Shown: positions 38,275 to 51,523, numbered from the stretch's first letter. The stretch: DNA of 64,000 bases from Moniliella sp. 'wahieum' (GCA_003971905.1 RSEE01000014.1:682001-746000), one strand, 5' to 3'. Numbers and translations: made by a program. Notes: a model not told the origin generated them from the letters alone.

Positions 38275-38671
38275 AAGGGCTGACTGATATTGGAGGTGGA
38301 CGATGCCGATGGGTTGGACGTGGTGGGCCAACGCGAGCCTGTACTTGCATTTTTTCTTCTTCTTTGCCGCCCGAATCCTTCTCCGAACCTCAACTGAATG
38401 CCCTGAGCCATATTCACGCACCACCCACCTTCCTTTTAACTCCCACCCCTTTGCCAGATTTCCCTGAAGCCGAGATGGTCTCCCGGCCGTTTGCAATCGT
38501 ACGCTGATGACTTGCCCGACTAGCTCAAGAGACCAAAGATAGACATTCGATGGAACCCGCTGTGCCACTTAGTACTCAAGTGACCCATACCCGATGAGGT
38601 AACAACACCTGCAACAGTTGGCTGAGAGAAGCAAAGCTGAAATGGGGGTGCCTCGAAGGGAACGTCTTGTG

Positions 38672-38723
38672 ACGCGTGACGCGTGACGCGTGACGCGTGA
38701 CGCGGTGACGCGGTGACGCGGTG
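38672..38723. repeat. array: ACGCGTG x4 then ACGCGGTG x3
   Basis: Four exact 7-bp units followed immediately by three 8-bp units that differ by one extra G inside the palindrome. Confidence 0.85.
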
Positions 38724-39338
38724 ACGGAAGGTGAGGGTGGAGTGGGAATCGCGCCCAAGGCGGCGGCAGTGGAGGGCTTAAGCTTAAGAGGGCTCGAGGT
38801 GGAGACCGAAAGTGCAGAGAGTGCTTTGTGTCACATGTCACATGATGCATCGGCGGCCAGTGCCCGTCGGCTTCAATCGCGCTCGGATGTGAACAGGTGG
38901 GCATCCAGGGGCATACATGGCGGTTATGAGACTCGCGTTGTAAGCCTCTCGATCTCAGATCTCAAATCTCAAATGTGTGCATGTGATCGGTGATCACTGA
39001 TCGAGGGTCGATCTCTGACAGCGTTGCAGGTGGATGTAACAGTCGGGGCTAAACGAGGGAGACCAAGGTCCTGTCAGAGGCGGGGGGAAAGGCAAGATCG
39101 TTCGTGGGAGGAAACAGAAGGCATCAGGCAGAGAACAGAAGCAAAAGGGAAGGGAAGAGCGAGAGACACAGGATGCGGAATTGGAAATTGGAGCGAGCTT
39201 AGTCATTCGGTGACAGTGAAGGACGCAACCAATTGAGGCAGGAAGAAGTTGTGCGTCTCACCGGGTCACCTGGGCATGGAACATGGTGGATTGACCTTCA
39301 CTTCGAGCTCCACCTACCAACCGTCCGCGTCATCGACG

Positions 39339-39352
39339 TTCAACGTTCAACG
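39339..39352. repeat. heptamer array, TTCAACG x2
   Basis: Two exact units followed by degenerate TCCACG words. Confidence 0.5.
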
Positions 39353-40230
39353 TCCACGTCCAACATGTGTTGTCAACGTTCACAATGAACTGAACTGGAG
39401 GGGCTGAAGCTGCTGAAGGTGAAGCGCTGCAGCGGGCGTACGCGTAAGATCTAACAGCGTAAGCACTGAGGCTGCCGGCTTACCGCCTAAACGTTTAAAC
39501 CCCAGCCCACTACCAAATCTGAATCTGACGTCACTTTAGCCCAGCGAGTGGGCACTGGCGAGCACTGCGTTTGGCAGCGACGGATACGTGTTCAATGTTG
39601 GTGGGACTCGGGTGTACACCACTTGCTCGCCAGGCCAAAGTGGCTCGAGCGGGATGCAAACCAAATTTGCGGACTGCCTGATGATATCACACAGGCTCTG
39701 CTCCACACCCACCCACAAGCGCGAGCACCAGGCCCAGCAGGCAGCCGCTACCCAGCACAGTAACCGCACGCACCAGCCCCGTCTTCTTCGCCCCCAGTCG
39801 GGAGGTGATCGGCGTCGGTCGCATCAGCATCAGCCCTTCTCTCGATGTCGGCGCCCTTCTCAGCTCAGGCTGAGCGTAGCCGCAGCGCCCGAACGTACCC
39901 AACCCATCACAGTGCCCCTAAGGGCTGTTTCTGCGTTGTTCATGTTGATTGATGATGTCGATGATGGGGCGAGCGCCCCAAGTGGGTACAGCCGCGCTCT
40001 CTCAGCCCTGGACCTGAGCCCGAAGAGGTCTCTCTCAGCACACTCACATAGCTCACTCAATAGTCACTGGATCCGCAATACTGTGGCCGAACATCCCCGT
40101 CTCCAAAATCAAACCGTAAACGGCAAGCCTGGGACCAGCTTGCTGTTGCGTCCGTGCGCCTCGCAGCTCTCAGCAGTTCTCAGCACCTCTCAGCTTCGGT
40201 CGGTGCTCATCGACATCTCCCACCTCCTTG

Positions 40231-40240
40231 TCTATTTAAA
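40231..40240 (+). promoter_or_regulatory. TATA-like box of GAPDH
   Basis: TCTATTTAAA about 100 bp upstream of the start codon, followed by a CT-rich leader, as in strongly expressed fungal genes. Confidence 0.5.
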
Positions 40241-40337
40241 CCAGCCTCCTTGCTGCCCATCTCGGTGTTTCTACCAGAGCCTCGTCTCCTAACAACTCTA
40301 CCCCACCTTCTTCTCCACCCTTTCCTCACTCCTCACA

Positions 40338-41410
<1,073 letters not shown>

Positions 41411-41715
41411 GTGGTCAGATCACCATTGTCTTGCCCGGTATGCCGGGCCTGCACGACAACTTCATTGAGCTGTACGAAAGCTTGATTTTCTTTGCATCCT
41501 TTACACATGATCATAATCTGTTAGTAGAACCCTTTGCTGGAATGGCGCCTCGAGAAGCCTCTTCGATGGCTGGAGCATTGTAAGTGCGGCAAGAGCCTTT
41601 CTTCCCCTTGGCCATGGGGACGCAACGATACTATACCACCAGACAGCTAGCAAGACGTTTAGGCACAGGAGAGAATTACCTACTAATGAGCGTCTCAATG
41701 GAAATGTCAACCACA
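41411..41715. other. GAPDH 3' flank
   Basis: 305 bp between convergent genes. Nothing else is seen. Confidence 0.4.
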
Positions 41716-42266
41716 CTAAACATTCGTATCCACACGCGTTACTTTATTGGGTCTGGAAACGGATGGCGGGCGCCAGAGGGCCCGACCTGCTGGCAACTCC
41801 ACTGGTCTCCTATAATTGGGGTTGGCACTAACTGTCAACACCGCACGCTGAATGTGCAGATTTGTTATAGGCGCGCAACGTTTCTTTGTCGCAGCCTTTA
41901 GTTCTGAAAATGATATGAGTGTAACAGTAGCATCTGATTCTGAAGATGCAGTGTATACCTGTTGGCCCCGTCTTCTTCGGATGCACACAATGTCCACAAT
42001 GATCCATTACTGTCTTCAGCTGCTCCCTCAGGTTTGATTGAGCACTGAGCGCATTACGATCAGAACCCATCCGTTGGTAAATTACTTCTCACTGTCCTCA
42101 CCCTCCGTTTCACTGCTTCTCACAGACTATTGGCGGAAACGAGATGTGGACATTTGCAGGCTTTAAGAGCTATAATTTCTGCAAAAGAGCTTGGTGTTGA
42201 GGATTCAGACTGCAGCTCCACCGATATACTCCCTGCCTTTTTAGCTTCAGCGAACATTTGTGCCAT
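41716..42266 (-). CDS. unrecognised small protein
   Basis: First exon MAQMFAEAKKAGSISVELQS continues to LKACKCPHLVSANS. After a probable intron (about 42050-42120, GTGAGA...CTCAG) come SNLREQLKTVMD and, in another frame, IVCIRRRRGQQVYT, SDATVTLISFSELKAATKKR and LPAGRALWRPPSVSRPNKV. Composition and the splice signals suggest a real gene. No domain is recognised, and the exon joins are approximate. Confidence 0.4.
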
Positions 42267-42634
42267 CCCATTTTTCCGTCTGCTCTCTTTCCTCCCCCCA
42301 CCCATCTGTCCGACCTCCCTCATTCAATTGCTCGCCTCATTGGCTTCTTTCCTCAGTTTAATCAGTTCCCGTGTTTAGTATGTACATGTCAAAGACGTCC
42401 TACCATGCTCCCATTTTTGGGCGCATCCCGAACGTTAACCCCCTCTTCAAGCTTGAAATTTGCTTTCCAACGTCAAAATGCACCTAGGACCCAGGACCCA
42501 TGTTCCTCCAACATTCTTGTGGAAGCATGATGAGCGCTCAGCTGAGCAGTGAGGAGCTACATGAGAGAAAAGTGGGATGGCGAAACAGTGGTCCCATAAA
42601 GATTGGGCATGAGCGAATCCATTTTGTGCAGAAC

Positions 42635-43229
42635 TCAAGAAATGGGCTTGGTAAGCTTGACGTGGCCGGCCTCGCCGTTTTCGTGAGTAGAATCAAAGTA
42701 TTCCCATTGGCCCGGAGGTGGGACAACGTCGAGGGGCTCATGCCTTGCGCAAACATCAGTGCCAATTCGACCACAAGCACGAGGGGAAATATCACATACG
42801 CCTGCCACTCAATCATCTTGGCGGCCAATACAAGCTCCTTGTTGGCCTGCTTCAGCACTTGCTCTACCAAGCCGGCACCGAGTTGGGTCTCGAATGCCTT
42901 GATCGCTTCTTCCGTCTCCTCGGGGTGATTTGACCCCCGGCACCCTTGATCGGGAGATTGAGCGCGTTGGCGACCAGCTGTGCACGATGTTCTGTGATGG
43001 CGGCAACCGACTGACGGTAGACCGAGGTCACAGGCAGCTTGGTAAGCAGACGGCTGGTCTCGGCATACACCTGCGCCAGCTGCTCCAGCGGCGCCGACTG
43101 GACAGCGAGGCCAGTAATGTCGGTGCTGAGGCGCAAACGACCAGGAGGCGGTTGAGGAATGGTCGGGAAGTTCTGCACGAAACTCCGCGGGGAGGAGCGG
43201 GCGAAGCGCGCAACCGCTGTCCTGAACAT
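42635..43229 (-). CDS. NADH:ubiquinone oxidoreductase subunit, NDUFA5/B13 type
   Basis: Accessory subunit of the peripheral arm of mitochondrial complex I. A basic presequence (MFRTAVARFARSSPRSFVQN) precedes ITGLAVQSAPLEQLAQVYAE and TKLPVTSVYRQSVAAITEHR, then HPEETEEAIKAFETQLGAGL and VLKQANKELVLAAKMIEWQA. A 56-bp intron (42744-42799) joins to HEPLDVVPPPGQWEYFDS, the family's conserved end. It stops after AGHVKLTKPIS. One A is missing in a run near 42936 and breaks the frame. About 180 residues, normal for fungi including the presequence. Confidence 0.9.
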
Positions 43230-44237
43230 GGCGTCGGCGGCGAGTCGATGGCAGTGGCCGCTGCGGCCAGTGCGGTCAACAAGGCGATCGACCAGGCAAA
43301 TGAGGACGCGGAATTAATAATGCGGAACACAAGCGCTGTGCGGCCGCGGCCGCGAGAGGTGGGGGCGGAAAGGGGGCGGAACCCAACAATCATTGGCTGG
43401 GGATGGACCGCAGCGGCCGCACCGCCAACCTGTTGACGCGCCGATGCTGTCGTATCCACCCACTGCTCTTGCCCCTGTTGCCGTCGCCATCCGCGCCCCC
43501 GCCGGCGCACGCATACATCCCACCCAACCCCACCCCGTCACCCTCCTTTCCGCTGCCGGCATGATCCTTCCGCCCCTCGCCTCGTAGTCCGTATCAGGTG
43601 GCATGTGCGCCTTCGACCCTCGCTACGCCCAGCTTGCCTCTCAATTGCATCTCATTGCGGCCATGCAGCCAGCGCGTTCAGCTTGGTCGACCTGGTAGAC
43701 TGAGCTGTTCTTTCCTTCAACGACCTTAGCCACGCCATGACGCGGTACCGAACATGAGCACCGAGTTCTTTGTTTCCCTTTTGGCACTGACGCACAGATG
43801 TCCCCGTATAATCCCCGCGGTGATCGAGCAATGATCATCAGCTGCGCTCCTTTTCTCTGGTCTTTTTCAACCTTGCTTGCCTGTGTCGAAAATGCTACTA
43901 CGGATCCATATACAGATGTAGAGGAAGCCTCATGGGGGGGTGACGTTGAGAGGATTGGGAGGATTGGGCAGAACAAACTAAGACGATTGAGATTGGAAAA
44001 GGTGTTCGTGAAATGGTTATAACATGAGCATGCATGTAGTGCAAAAGGGTAGAGTGGTAAGGTACATGGGACGCGATCGTGGCTGGCAGCCTTTCTGACT
44101 TGGAAGGGGAAACGACATGAGACCCTAGGTGTTGGAGCGTGCAGACGTTTCAGAGAAGAGTGGCGTAGTATGCAAGCCTGCGACATGAGGAACCAAAGGG
44201 GGGGGGAGATGAAAGACAAAAGTAAATAATGAGAAGG
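43230..44237. other. intergenic
   Basis: Promoter of the complex I gene and 3' side of the VOC-domain gene. Short frames on both strands, including a 192-codon one on the minus strand, show no domain and are not called. Confidence 0.35.
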
Positions 44238-45920
44238 TTACCGCCGGCCTCGTCCACGGAAGCGCGGTCGGAAGACAGGACCTCGAACCTTGGTGTCGGT
44301 GGGCAGAGGCGGCTCAGGGCGTAGCTCTTGGAAAAGGATGAGCAAGTTGGCATCCGGATCATGAATTCGGATCTCGCGGGTGCCAAAGGGTGTGTTTTGC
44401 GGGCGGCCGAGAAGTTGGGCCTGCCCAAAGGGAAGCATGGGGAAGTAACTGTGTTCGACTGGATCCGTCTTTCTGCATTTCGCATAGATCTCATCAAAGA
44501 TCTCGTCAACGTTTCCACTTCGATCCACAGCGCCATCGGGACGGGTCGGGGGGCATCCGAGGGCGTCGCGCCAGGAGCAACACCATAGGAGCCAAAGAGG
44601 TACGGAGCAAGATCTGAACCCCCTCCTCGCCACCGCGGAGGATGGAGCGACCATTCGGGGTACGACAGATCATCGCCATGTGCTTCTCTGGTTTGGCGAC
44701 ATTGACAAACCCAAGGATTTCGCGGTAGAAGGGGAGGGCGAGCCCAATGTCGGCCACAAACAGACAAGGAATCGAAACGAAGCATCTTGCCTTGGCGGGC
44801 TTGAGACTGGGTCGTCGGTCGCCCGAGTCGGACTCGACTTCGTCGTTGATCAAGCCAAAGGAGCGCCATTGATCACGTCTACGAACCTCGTCCTGGATCG
44901 TTTTCAGCTCCTCCAGTGTAGGGATTGGGCGCGGGATACCGCGCCGGCCAGTTGACAGGGGCAACTTGTTGGCGTCCGATACAGTGCGCTTTTTTGCCTT
45001 GCCAATCGAAGCGAACGGTCCGCCTGCTCCTCCGCCGACAGGGTCAGATACTTGCCCGAATTCCGACCCTGGGAAATCGATTGTCGCTTTGCCCCGCCAT
45101 ACTTGGCGCGCACTGCCGCTGCTTGGCTCCCCGATCCAGCCGCCAGGGCCTGTAGCACCTCGACCGATGGGCCGGACAGAGGGCCATCAGAGGGGATCAC
45201 CTCCTCCCGCCCATCCTTAGTCGGGATTAGGTCAGGCTCAGAGAGCGCCGGCGTTGCATCAACTGTGCCAATGGAAGTCAACAGGGGGCTCGGAGGAACG
45301 GCACTGGTGCTCGCTTGGGCAGCAGCTCTTGTAGCAGCCGCCGAGGAAAGGGGGTAGGAGCCGAGGCGGCTAAGGCTGGGATAGTGCCCCGGCCACAGGA
45401 GGTGAACGCAACAAGTATGGAGATAGACCAATACGGCCCATAGCAGGGTCGAGTCTTGGGCTGAGTCCAGTGCGGCCGAGAGCAATGGGGATTCCAGAGG
45501 CTTGCGCGGCTGAAACGGCGGGAAGGCCAGATTAGGCATGTGCGTCAGTGCCGCCGGGTCCAGCGGAGGGAGGCGGTCCAAGTCATCCATCTCCACGTCG
45601 GTGGATGGGTCTTCGGCATCACTGGTGTTGGGGATGGACGAGCGGGCACACCGACCACAGTTGGAGCAGCGGAGGGAGGACGCCGGGGCGACGCTGGACG
45701 AGGACGCAGCGGGGGGTGGGGGCGGTAGAGGCAGAAGGTTTGTTCGAGCAAGGAGGACAAGGGCGCCGGCAGGTGTCATGGGCCCCGGCTATCGGTGGGG
45801 GGAGGGGGCGGATGCGAGGAGGGAGCCATGGCTGCTGGCGGTGGTTTCGCTGGCTTGGGCAAGACTCTGCTGACTGAAGGTGGGGGAGGCGGCTGACTGG
45901 GACTCGTCGAAGTGGGCCAT
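44238..45920 (-). CDS. large protein with C-terminal VOC/glyoxalase-like domain
   Basis: Starts MAHFDESQSAASPTFSQQSL. The N-terminal 300 residues are Pro/Ser/Ala-rich with a cysteine cluster (CSNCGRCARS), an acidic stretch and SGKYLTLSAEEQADRSLRLA. Next comes a basic linker (STGRRGIPRPIPTLEELKTI), then a glyoxalase/bleomycin-resistance fold: VSIPCLFVADIGLALPFYRE, KHMAMICRTPNG, DEIFDEIYAKC and IRIHDPDANLLILFQELRPE. The tail is RGRGRR. VOC proteins bind metals and act on varied small molecules; no substrate can be inferred. The frame slips at about 44990 (A run), 45790, 44605 and 44480. Confidence 0.6.
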
Positions 45921-46781
45921 GGAAGCGGGAGGGGGGGGGACTAGAGGGGACAGGGATAGGAAAGGAGGGGAGGGAGGCGTGTGGGGGATAGACGCGCGAG
46001 AGAAGTGACTGGTGGGGGAGGAATAGAGGGGAGGGGCGGGGAGATGTGGGGGGCGGAGAGAGATGGGCTGACATTGGCATTTACACGGGCGAGTACTTCG
46101 GTACTAAGTGCTGAGGTACTCACCCATCTTTGGAGGTTATATGCGGTACCTGGCAGTGCCCCAGCACTACTGAGCACGTCGTACTTAAACAGTGCTTGCC
46201 GGCCACCGGCCAGGCACCTCAACGCAGCACACGCCACACTGCGGGATGCGTCGGCTGCGGCCAGCTGCTGCCGTGCCCAGCGGTGTTTGCGCCGCTCGAC
46301 GCAGCCACATCGCCCCCGTGCAGCTGGCACGCCCGGAGATAATGCTAAGGACGCGTACTGAACTGCCGCCCTGCCTGTACCCACGTGCGCACCGCCAAAT
46401 GAGACTGCGCCCAAGTGCTGAGCTAGTGCGGTTACCGGTGACATTGACCGGTGAGCGGGCACACAACATGTACGTACGCAATGCTGACGCGTACACACCC
46501 CCGCCGCCAGTGCTATCGTCATGAGCTTGACTGTCAAGCTTCAGAAGAAAGTTGATCTGACTCAGCCCAGACTCACTCTCGATTGCCCCTTGTCCTCCAC
46601 CAATATCATCGACATCCCGGCAACGCCGGCGATGAGAGAAGCAGAGCAGAGCAAGCATGACGGGCACTCAAGTGCACATCCTTCGTATATCCGCTCGTCT
46701 CCACCGCCCACCGCCCGCCCACCGCCCCCGCCCGCTGCCAATCGAACGTTTCCCAACACCCCATAGCGCCAAGACGATAGA
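45921..46781. other. intergenic
   Basis: Purine-rich promoter stretch upstream of the VOC gene, then spacer with ACCGGTG words at 46434 and 46447. No gene is supported. Confidence 0.4.
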
Positions 46782-47012
46782 ATGTCCGCAGGATTCAAGC
46801 CATCCGAGGCAATATTCCCCCACAATCGTGACTACGTTTTTGTGCGCGAGCCACATGGCACCAACGGCTACACTGGATATTTCCACGCAAGCTGTAAGCG
46901 GCCCAAACATTTTCTCCCTTCCGCACTCCACATTCTTCAGGATCATCGATTCGATCAGGCAGCAGCTACGAGTGCAAGCCCCATTGTGCGAATTCGGATT
47001 GATGCCATCTGA
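46782..47012 (+). CDS. small unknown ORF
   Basis: 76-codon frame starting MSAGFKPSEAIFPHNRDYVF, continuing VREPHGTNGYTGYFHAS, where a GTAAGC donor-like site occurs. The opening looks coding; the part after the donor may be intron. Possibly the first exon of a short gene whose second exon begins after CTTCAG at 46940. No family. Confidence 0.3.
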   Translation: MSAGFKPSEAIFPHNRDYVFVREPHGTNGYTGYFHASCKRPKHFLPSALHILQDHRFDQAAATSASPIVRIRIDAI

Positions 47013-47405
47013 CGAATCTGATGGGGCAGTGACTACCATTAAAACAGAGGCTGCAATGAACTAGTTAATAGGCAGCGCGCATCCCATACCCGATGAACCT
47101 CGCAACTGTGGCACTCACACCTATACCGCCGCACTGTCCACAATGGGGGAGCGTACAAGGCGCAGAACAGAACGATTGTGAAATGGAGATCAGGAAATGG
47201 GGTAGGCAGTAGGAGGGTTGACCTCGATATTTTTTTCGTCAGACAGGCATACGATGCCCTCCGTTCAAAAGCGTTCAAACCGCAAGGAGCCATAGATGTA
47301 CGACGTGCCAAAAACGTTGGCACATGACCAAACCATCAGCTGCAGCGGGGCGCATGCCCCACCGGGAGATCAGAGTCCCCAAGAAGAGCCGGCGGTTGAA
47401 ACCGC
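47013..47405. other. RPL4 3' flank
   Basis: No supported gene. Confidence 0.4.
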
Positions 47406-48524
47406 TTAGGGAGCATGAAGGAACTCGAGGAACTTGGGGTTGAGCGCCAACTTGGCCGGCTTGGCAGCCGGCTTGTAGGTTCCAGCGGCCTTGGCAGCGC
47501 GAATCTCAGCCTCAATCTACGCTGCACCTTAGCGTAGGGGTTGAGGCGGTCCATGACGAACTTGTTGCGCAGCGGGTTCTTTTCTGGGTAAAGGGACGCT
47601 TGGTCGCCTTGGGGCCAGCGGGACGGAGCACAGCCTGGATCTCCTCCGACGCGAGCAAGCGCGACACATCCGTGTTGGTGATCTTGGCGCGGGGAAGAAC
47701 GAAGCCCTTCTTCTGCGCCGAGGCAGCATCGTACGTGCCAAAGATGGAGTCGAGTTGCTTGAAGGCAGCCTCGGTCCAGATCACAAAGCGGCCAAGGTGG
47801 CCACCGGGCGCGAGCTGGAGGAGGTTAAGGCGGTGAACCGACACGAGCTCCACACCGGGCAGGTTGCGGAAGGCGCGGTAAATGCCCTTGTCCTCGTTGT
47901 ACACAACGAGGGGGCCGCGGCGCTGCACGTGACGACGGTTGCGCAGCTTGCCCTGGCCAGCGCGGATCTTGCGCGAGTTGGACACCTTGAGCACATCGTC
48001 GTAGGCGTTGAGCGCCTTGAGGAGGGCAACCGCCTCCTTGGTCTTCGAGTAGGACTCGACCTCGGGGGGACAACGAGGGGGACCTCGGCAACCTGCTCAA
48101 CGCGGTGGCCGCGGGCGAGAACGAGGGACGGGACGCGGTCGCAGCCAGAGCCGAAGCAGTCGCAACACGCTTCTGGTTCTGGTTGGTCTTCACCCACCAG
48201 CGGCGCCACACCTTGGTAGGCGCAAACATGTGACCACCACGGGCCATGTTACCAAACGCGGCCTGGCCAGCACGGTGCGTGCCCGAGCCACCCACACGGG
48301 GAATCCGGGCCAGAGCACGACCCGTACCCCACGACTCGGCCGAAGTCTGGTGCCCAGCCTTGGTGGAAACAGCGTAAGGCTGGCGCTTGTTCTTGGCCAC
48401 CTGGGTGTAAGTAATCTGCACGACGTCCGAGCGAATCGGAGCGGTGAGGACAGGGCAGAGGCAGGCTCGCACCGCTGGCGCTGCCGTCGGCAGCGCGCAC
48501 ACTGACAGTCGCACGCGAGGCCAT
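47406..48524 (-). CDS. RPL4: 60S ribosomal protein L4 (uL4)
   Basis: Large-subunit ribosomal protein lining the peptide exit tunnel. It starts [20 protein letters not shown], with [20 protein letters not shown], the tunnel-extension region ([20 protein letters not shown]), [40 protein letters not shown] and LNPYAKVQR, and ends [12 protein letters not shown]. About 370 residues, normal. The frame slips at about 48460 (one extra T), 48075, 47580 and 47515. All family blocks are present, so these are sequence errors. No intron is required in the coding region. Confidence 0.95.
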
Positions 48525-49050
48525 TCCTTCGAGTCTTTCTGGGGATGATGGGGAAGCGGAAGGTAAGTACCACTGATTAGGGCAACCACGCGTGCCACGA
48601 GTTACTCACCGAGTACCGACGGTGCTGGGTAGGAAGCCCAAGGCAATGGGTAGGCCAAAGGAGAACCAGGAGTGATGCCACACACTGGCGCCGTGCAGGA
48701 CCAGCGTATGCGGACAACAACAGACTGGCCGCCTGAGGGCGGGTGTTTATTGCGCCTTACAACCCTATCATGATTTGGGTCACGTGATCGGGGAGTGCGT
48801 TGTGCCAGTATGTGCTGCCTAATTTAATTTCACGCACATCAATGACCGCGTTCACCCTCAGCAACACAGCAACACGTCAAATCGGCCAAGCGCACGAAAA
48901 GAGCAACTACAATAGCGGATGCACTGGGCACTAGCTTGACGTATGGTGGTTATCAACATCATCAGCCTTGCTACTTCAGAATGCTCGCAGAGGCCTCCAG
49001 CTCTTAAGCGTCATTTCTGTCTTGGTGTGGTGTGTGATATAACCTTGTTT
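48525..49050. other. RPL4 promoter side
   Basis: Holds the RPL4 5' region and a CACGTGA word at 48781. No gene is seen. Confidence 0.4.
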
Positions 49051-49990
49051 TCATTTTGGAAATATGCTCCACTTTAAGTATTTCCGGTACGCTCCACAGC
49101 AGTAGTAGCATATTGCAATGACTCCGCATACGAGAGGAAACAACGTATACATCAGATTCTGCCTGGCTGTGTCCTCGGATGAGGTGGCAAAAGACAATAT
49201 GGGGGCAGGGTGCACTGCGATTGACCATGCAGCTTCAATGCGCTGCGTATTGTGAGACAACTGTGGTATCTGAAGTTGTCTTCACATGTCAAGGATGGCA
49301 TATGCTGGTGGTCGAAGAGCTGTTCTATTTCTGGGAGGAGATGTACTGGCCTAACTTCAATAAACTACAACCTTCGACCTCCCTGACAAATGGGAGCAGC
49401 AGCAGCTATTCACCGGCAGCACTTAGCACTAGTGTACTGTGTTGTATATTGGTACCATTTACAGAAAGAGCTTAAAGCAAGTGGGAAAAAGAAACGCTGC
49501 ACTTGTAAATTCAGGCTCGCTTATCCACCGAAGTGTGCTGCTCGCTCGTGTTGACAGCTAGCAAGTAGGAGACCAGCAGAGCTGTCAGAAGGTTGGAGGG
49601 CCCCTCTCTGTGGTTCCCGATATCCGTTTCCGAAGCGAATGTGGAGTGTGAGTGGATACAAATGAGCGCAGCGACACATGTGACGGAATGGATCATTTCG
49701 ATCCATTTTGAGACTGCTTTCCTCAGAGCAACTATAGTAGTAAGGAGTCTTTGGTGCTGTCAATATCTTTTGTTAACCGTCTCGTGGTGGTATAGTCCCC
49801 CCGCACGCCAGCATGACCAAGAAGGAAGGGTGGCTCTTGAGTGCGTCCGTTGGTGCTTGGCGTTCTCCAAGAGCCCATGCAGCTGCTTCTCCTGGCGCTG
49901 GTTGTATATACCATGTTGCAAGAGTAATCGTCATAGCCCAGCACATGAAGCACACGATAAGCGTGCTGCACTATGTGTTGCATGGTCAAG
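49051..49990 (-). CDS. possible small multi-exon membrane protein, unrecognised
   Basis: Three minus-strand segments look coding and hydrophobic: VCFMCWAMTITLATWYIQPA with HPSFLVMLACGGTIPPRDG (about 49773-49955); MIHSVTCVAALICIHSH with NLLTALLVSYLLAVNTS (about 49520-49696); and NLMYTLFPLVCGVIAICYYC, then CGAYRKYLKWSIFPK (about 49051-49170). Together they would make a protein with about four membrane segments. Splice sites were not worked out, and no family is recognised. Confidence 0.3.
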
Positions 49991-49999
49991 CAAGCCATT

Positions 50000-50020
50000 A
50001 AGCTTGAAGCTTGAAGCTTG
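50000..50020. repeat. heptamer array, AAGCTTG x3
   Basis: Three exact units. Confidence 0.75.
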
Positions 50021-50237
50021 AAGATGCATGTTGCTCGAGCAAAAAGTAGACTCTACTGGTCGTCCTTCGTTGGTGCTGGGTACTTGCGACTGATGTGTCT
50101 TCCATAGGCCAGTGGTGGGGCGAGCAGAGCTGCGACCACGCAGACAGGGTCTTACAAGTGTCGTTGCCGTATCGCCAGCGCAGCCAGGCCCAGCACTGGC
50201 CCAGCCCCCTTGTCCAGCACTGACCTTGACATGCGTG

Positions 50238-50258
50238 ACATGTGACATGTGACATGTC
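50238..50258. repeat. heptamer array, ACATGTG x3
   Basis: Three units, the last with C as spacer. Confidence 0.75.
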
Positions 50259-50727
50259 AAGGTGCTTGCGATGCCTGAAGAGCGGCGAGGTGCCTTCGGA
50301 CAACATGCAGCTGCCCATGCGTCAATTCACGGTGGCGGCGCAAGATATGGGATTCCCCAACAGGGGTGGCGCCTGCGGGTAGCCGAAGCAGGCGCGTGGC
50401 CAGTGTGTTGCGCTGGTGCCCTGCCGTGCCCCCTTTGGGCCTGGGGTTGGCGTGACGCGTGATGCGGCCGCGTGACCGGTGACCCCACCGAGACTGCATG
50501 CCAGATGCGCCGCATCTCCGCGGCTCGCATGGCAAGCGAAGGCTGCGGAGGGGGGGCAGCAGCGCCGCATCCCCTGCGCCGCACCCGCCTGCTCTCTCTG
50601 CCTCCCCCAGCAGCCCCGCTCGGCCAGCGACCATCGACCATCGCCTGCCCAGCGCCGAGTGCTGCGACTTCCTTCCGCCGACCTATACCCCCCCGTGTCT
50701 GGTGTCGGCCATCCCATAGCCTCTCGC

Positions 50728-51523
50728 ATGAGCCTGCCGTCTCCTCCGCCAGCGCTCCCGCGCTCCCCCGCCCCGCACGCACTCGCGCCAGGTGTTGCTT
50801 GGAGCCGTTCCCGCTCTCTTTGTTGCCCTGGCTGCTTTCTTGGCTGCTCTCACATCCTCGCCATCCCACGTCCATGCCGCCCCACCCGTCGGCACCGGCA
50901 TTGGTGAGGCCAACAATGTCACTTCCCTCGCCGGCACGTGGAGCAGCGGCTCAGGCCATGTCCTGACTGGACTTGGCTTCTTTAATCCAGCCAACTACTC
51001 CTTTACCTATCCCAGACGGCCGGCATCAGCTACAGCTTCACCGACGATGGCTTCTTGAGGAGGCGCAGTACCAGTACAACACCAACGGAAGCGACCCTCT
51101 GTGTGTGTCTGCCTACCTCATTTGGCAGCACGGCATTACCAAGTCAACGACACCAACTGGATCATCCTCACCCCCTTCCGTGCCGATGGCGCCATGCTCC
51201 AGGCTTCTCGCTGCGCTGGCAAGACGGAGCAAGTCCAGTGGTACGGTCAACAGGAGAACCTGAAAGGCTTCCAGATTGGTATCGATACCCACTATGACCA
51301 AGCAGCCTATTACCTTCAACTGTACAATTTTGACGGCTCTCTCAAACCACTCATGTGGCAGCGTTTCAACCCACCTCAAATGCTGCCTACACAGCCACTT
51401 AGGCGATCTGTTCGTCATTCCCTTCCGCCTTGCTGCGCTGGTGTCCTACTATCCTTCCCGATACTGACTCTACCTTTCTTTTGCTCCACAGCCCGAATCA
51501 TCCAACAGCCAGGATGTGCTTTA
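50728..51523 (+). CDS. ROT1: ROT1-like ER protein
   Basis: ER membrane/luminal chaperone needed for glycoprotein folding and cell-wall beta-1,6-glucan. A hydrophobic leader (VPALFVALAAFLAALTSSPS) is followed by NVTSLAGTWSSGSGHVLTGL, FFNPANYSFTYP, ISYSFTDDGFFEEAQYQYNT, NDTNWIILTPFRADGAML and PPQMLPTQPLR, all in ROT1 order. The ATG at 50728 is not in frame with the leader without a one-base change, so the exact start is open. A last exon encoding PESSNSQDVL after a CTCCACAG acceptor (51484-51491) fits in phase, ending at 51523. Several frame slips lie within. Confidence 0.8.

Larger units (their letters stand above)
38275..40337. other. long spacer, GAPDH promoter
   Basis: No gene is supported. 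It contains the 38672-38723 array, CACATGTCACATG words near 38832, TTCAACG units at 39339 and a pyrimidine-rich leader before GAPDH. Confidence 0.45.
49991..50727. other. intergenic with heptamer arrays
   Basis: Contains AAGCTTG x3, ACATGTG x3, and ACGCGTG/ACCGGTG words at 50455-50485. No gene is supported. Confidence 0.45.

Noticed and set aside
37225-38568. 447-codon open frame on the strand opposite the succinyl-CoA ligase gene
   Set aside because: It is the antisense shadow of a strongly codon-biased gene; no domain, and the plus-strand protein is complete and conserved.
43641-44219. 192-codon minus-strand frame between the complex I and VOC genes
   Set aside because: No domain, no splice structure, and composition like 3' flanking DNA.
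47825-48598. 257-codon frame over RPL4 taken as a separate gene
   Set aside because: Its upstream part is 5' sequence and its downstream part leaves the L4 frame; the real start is MASRATVSV at 48524.
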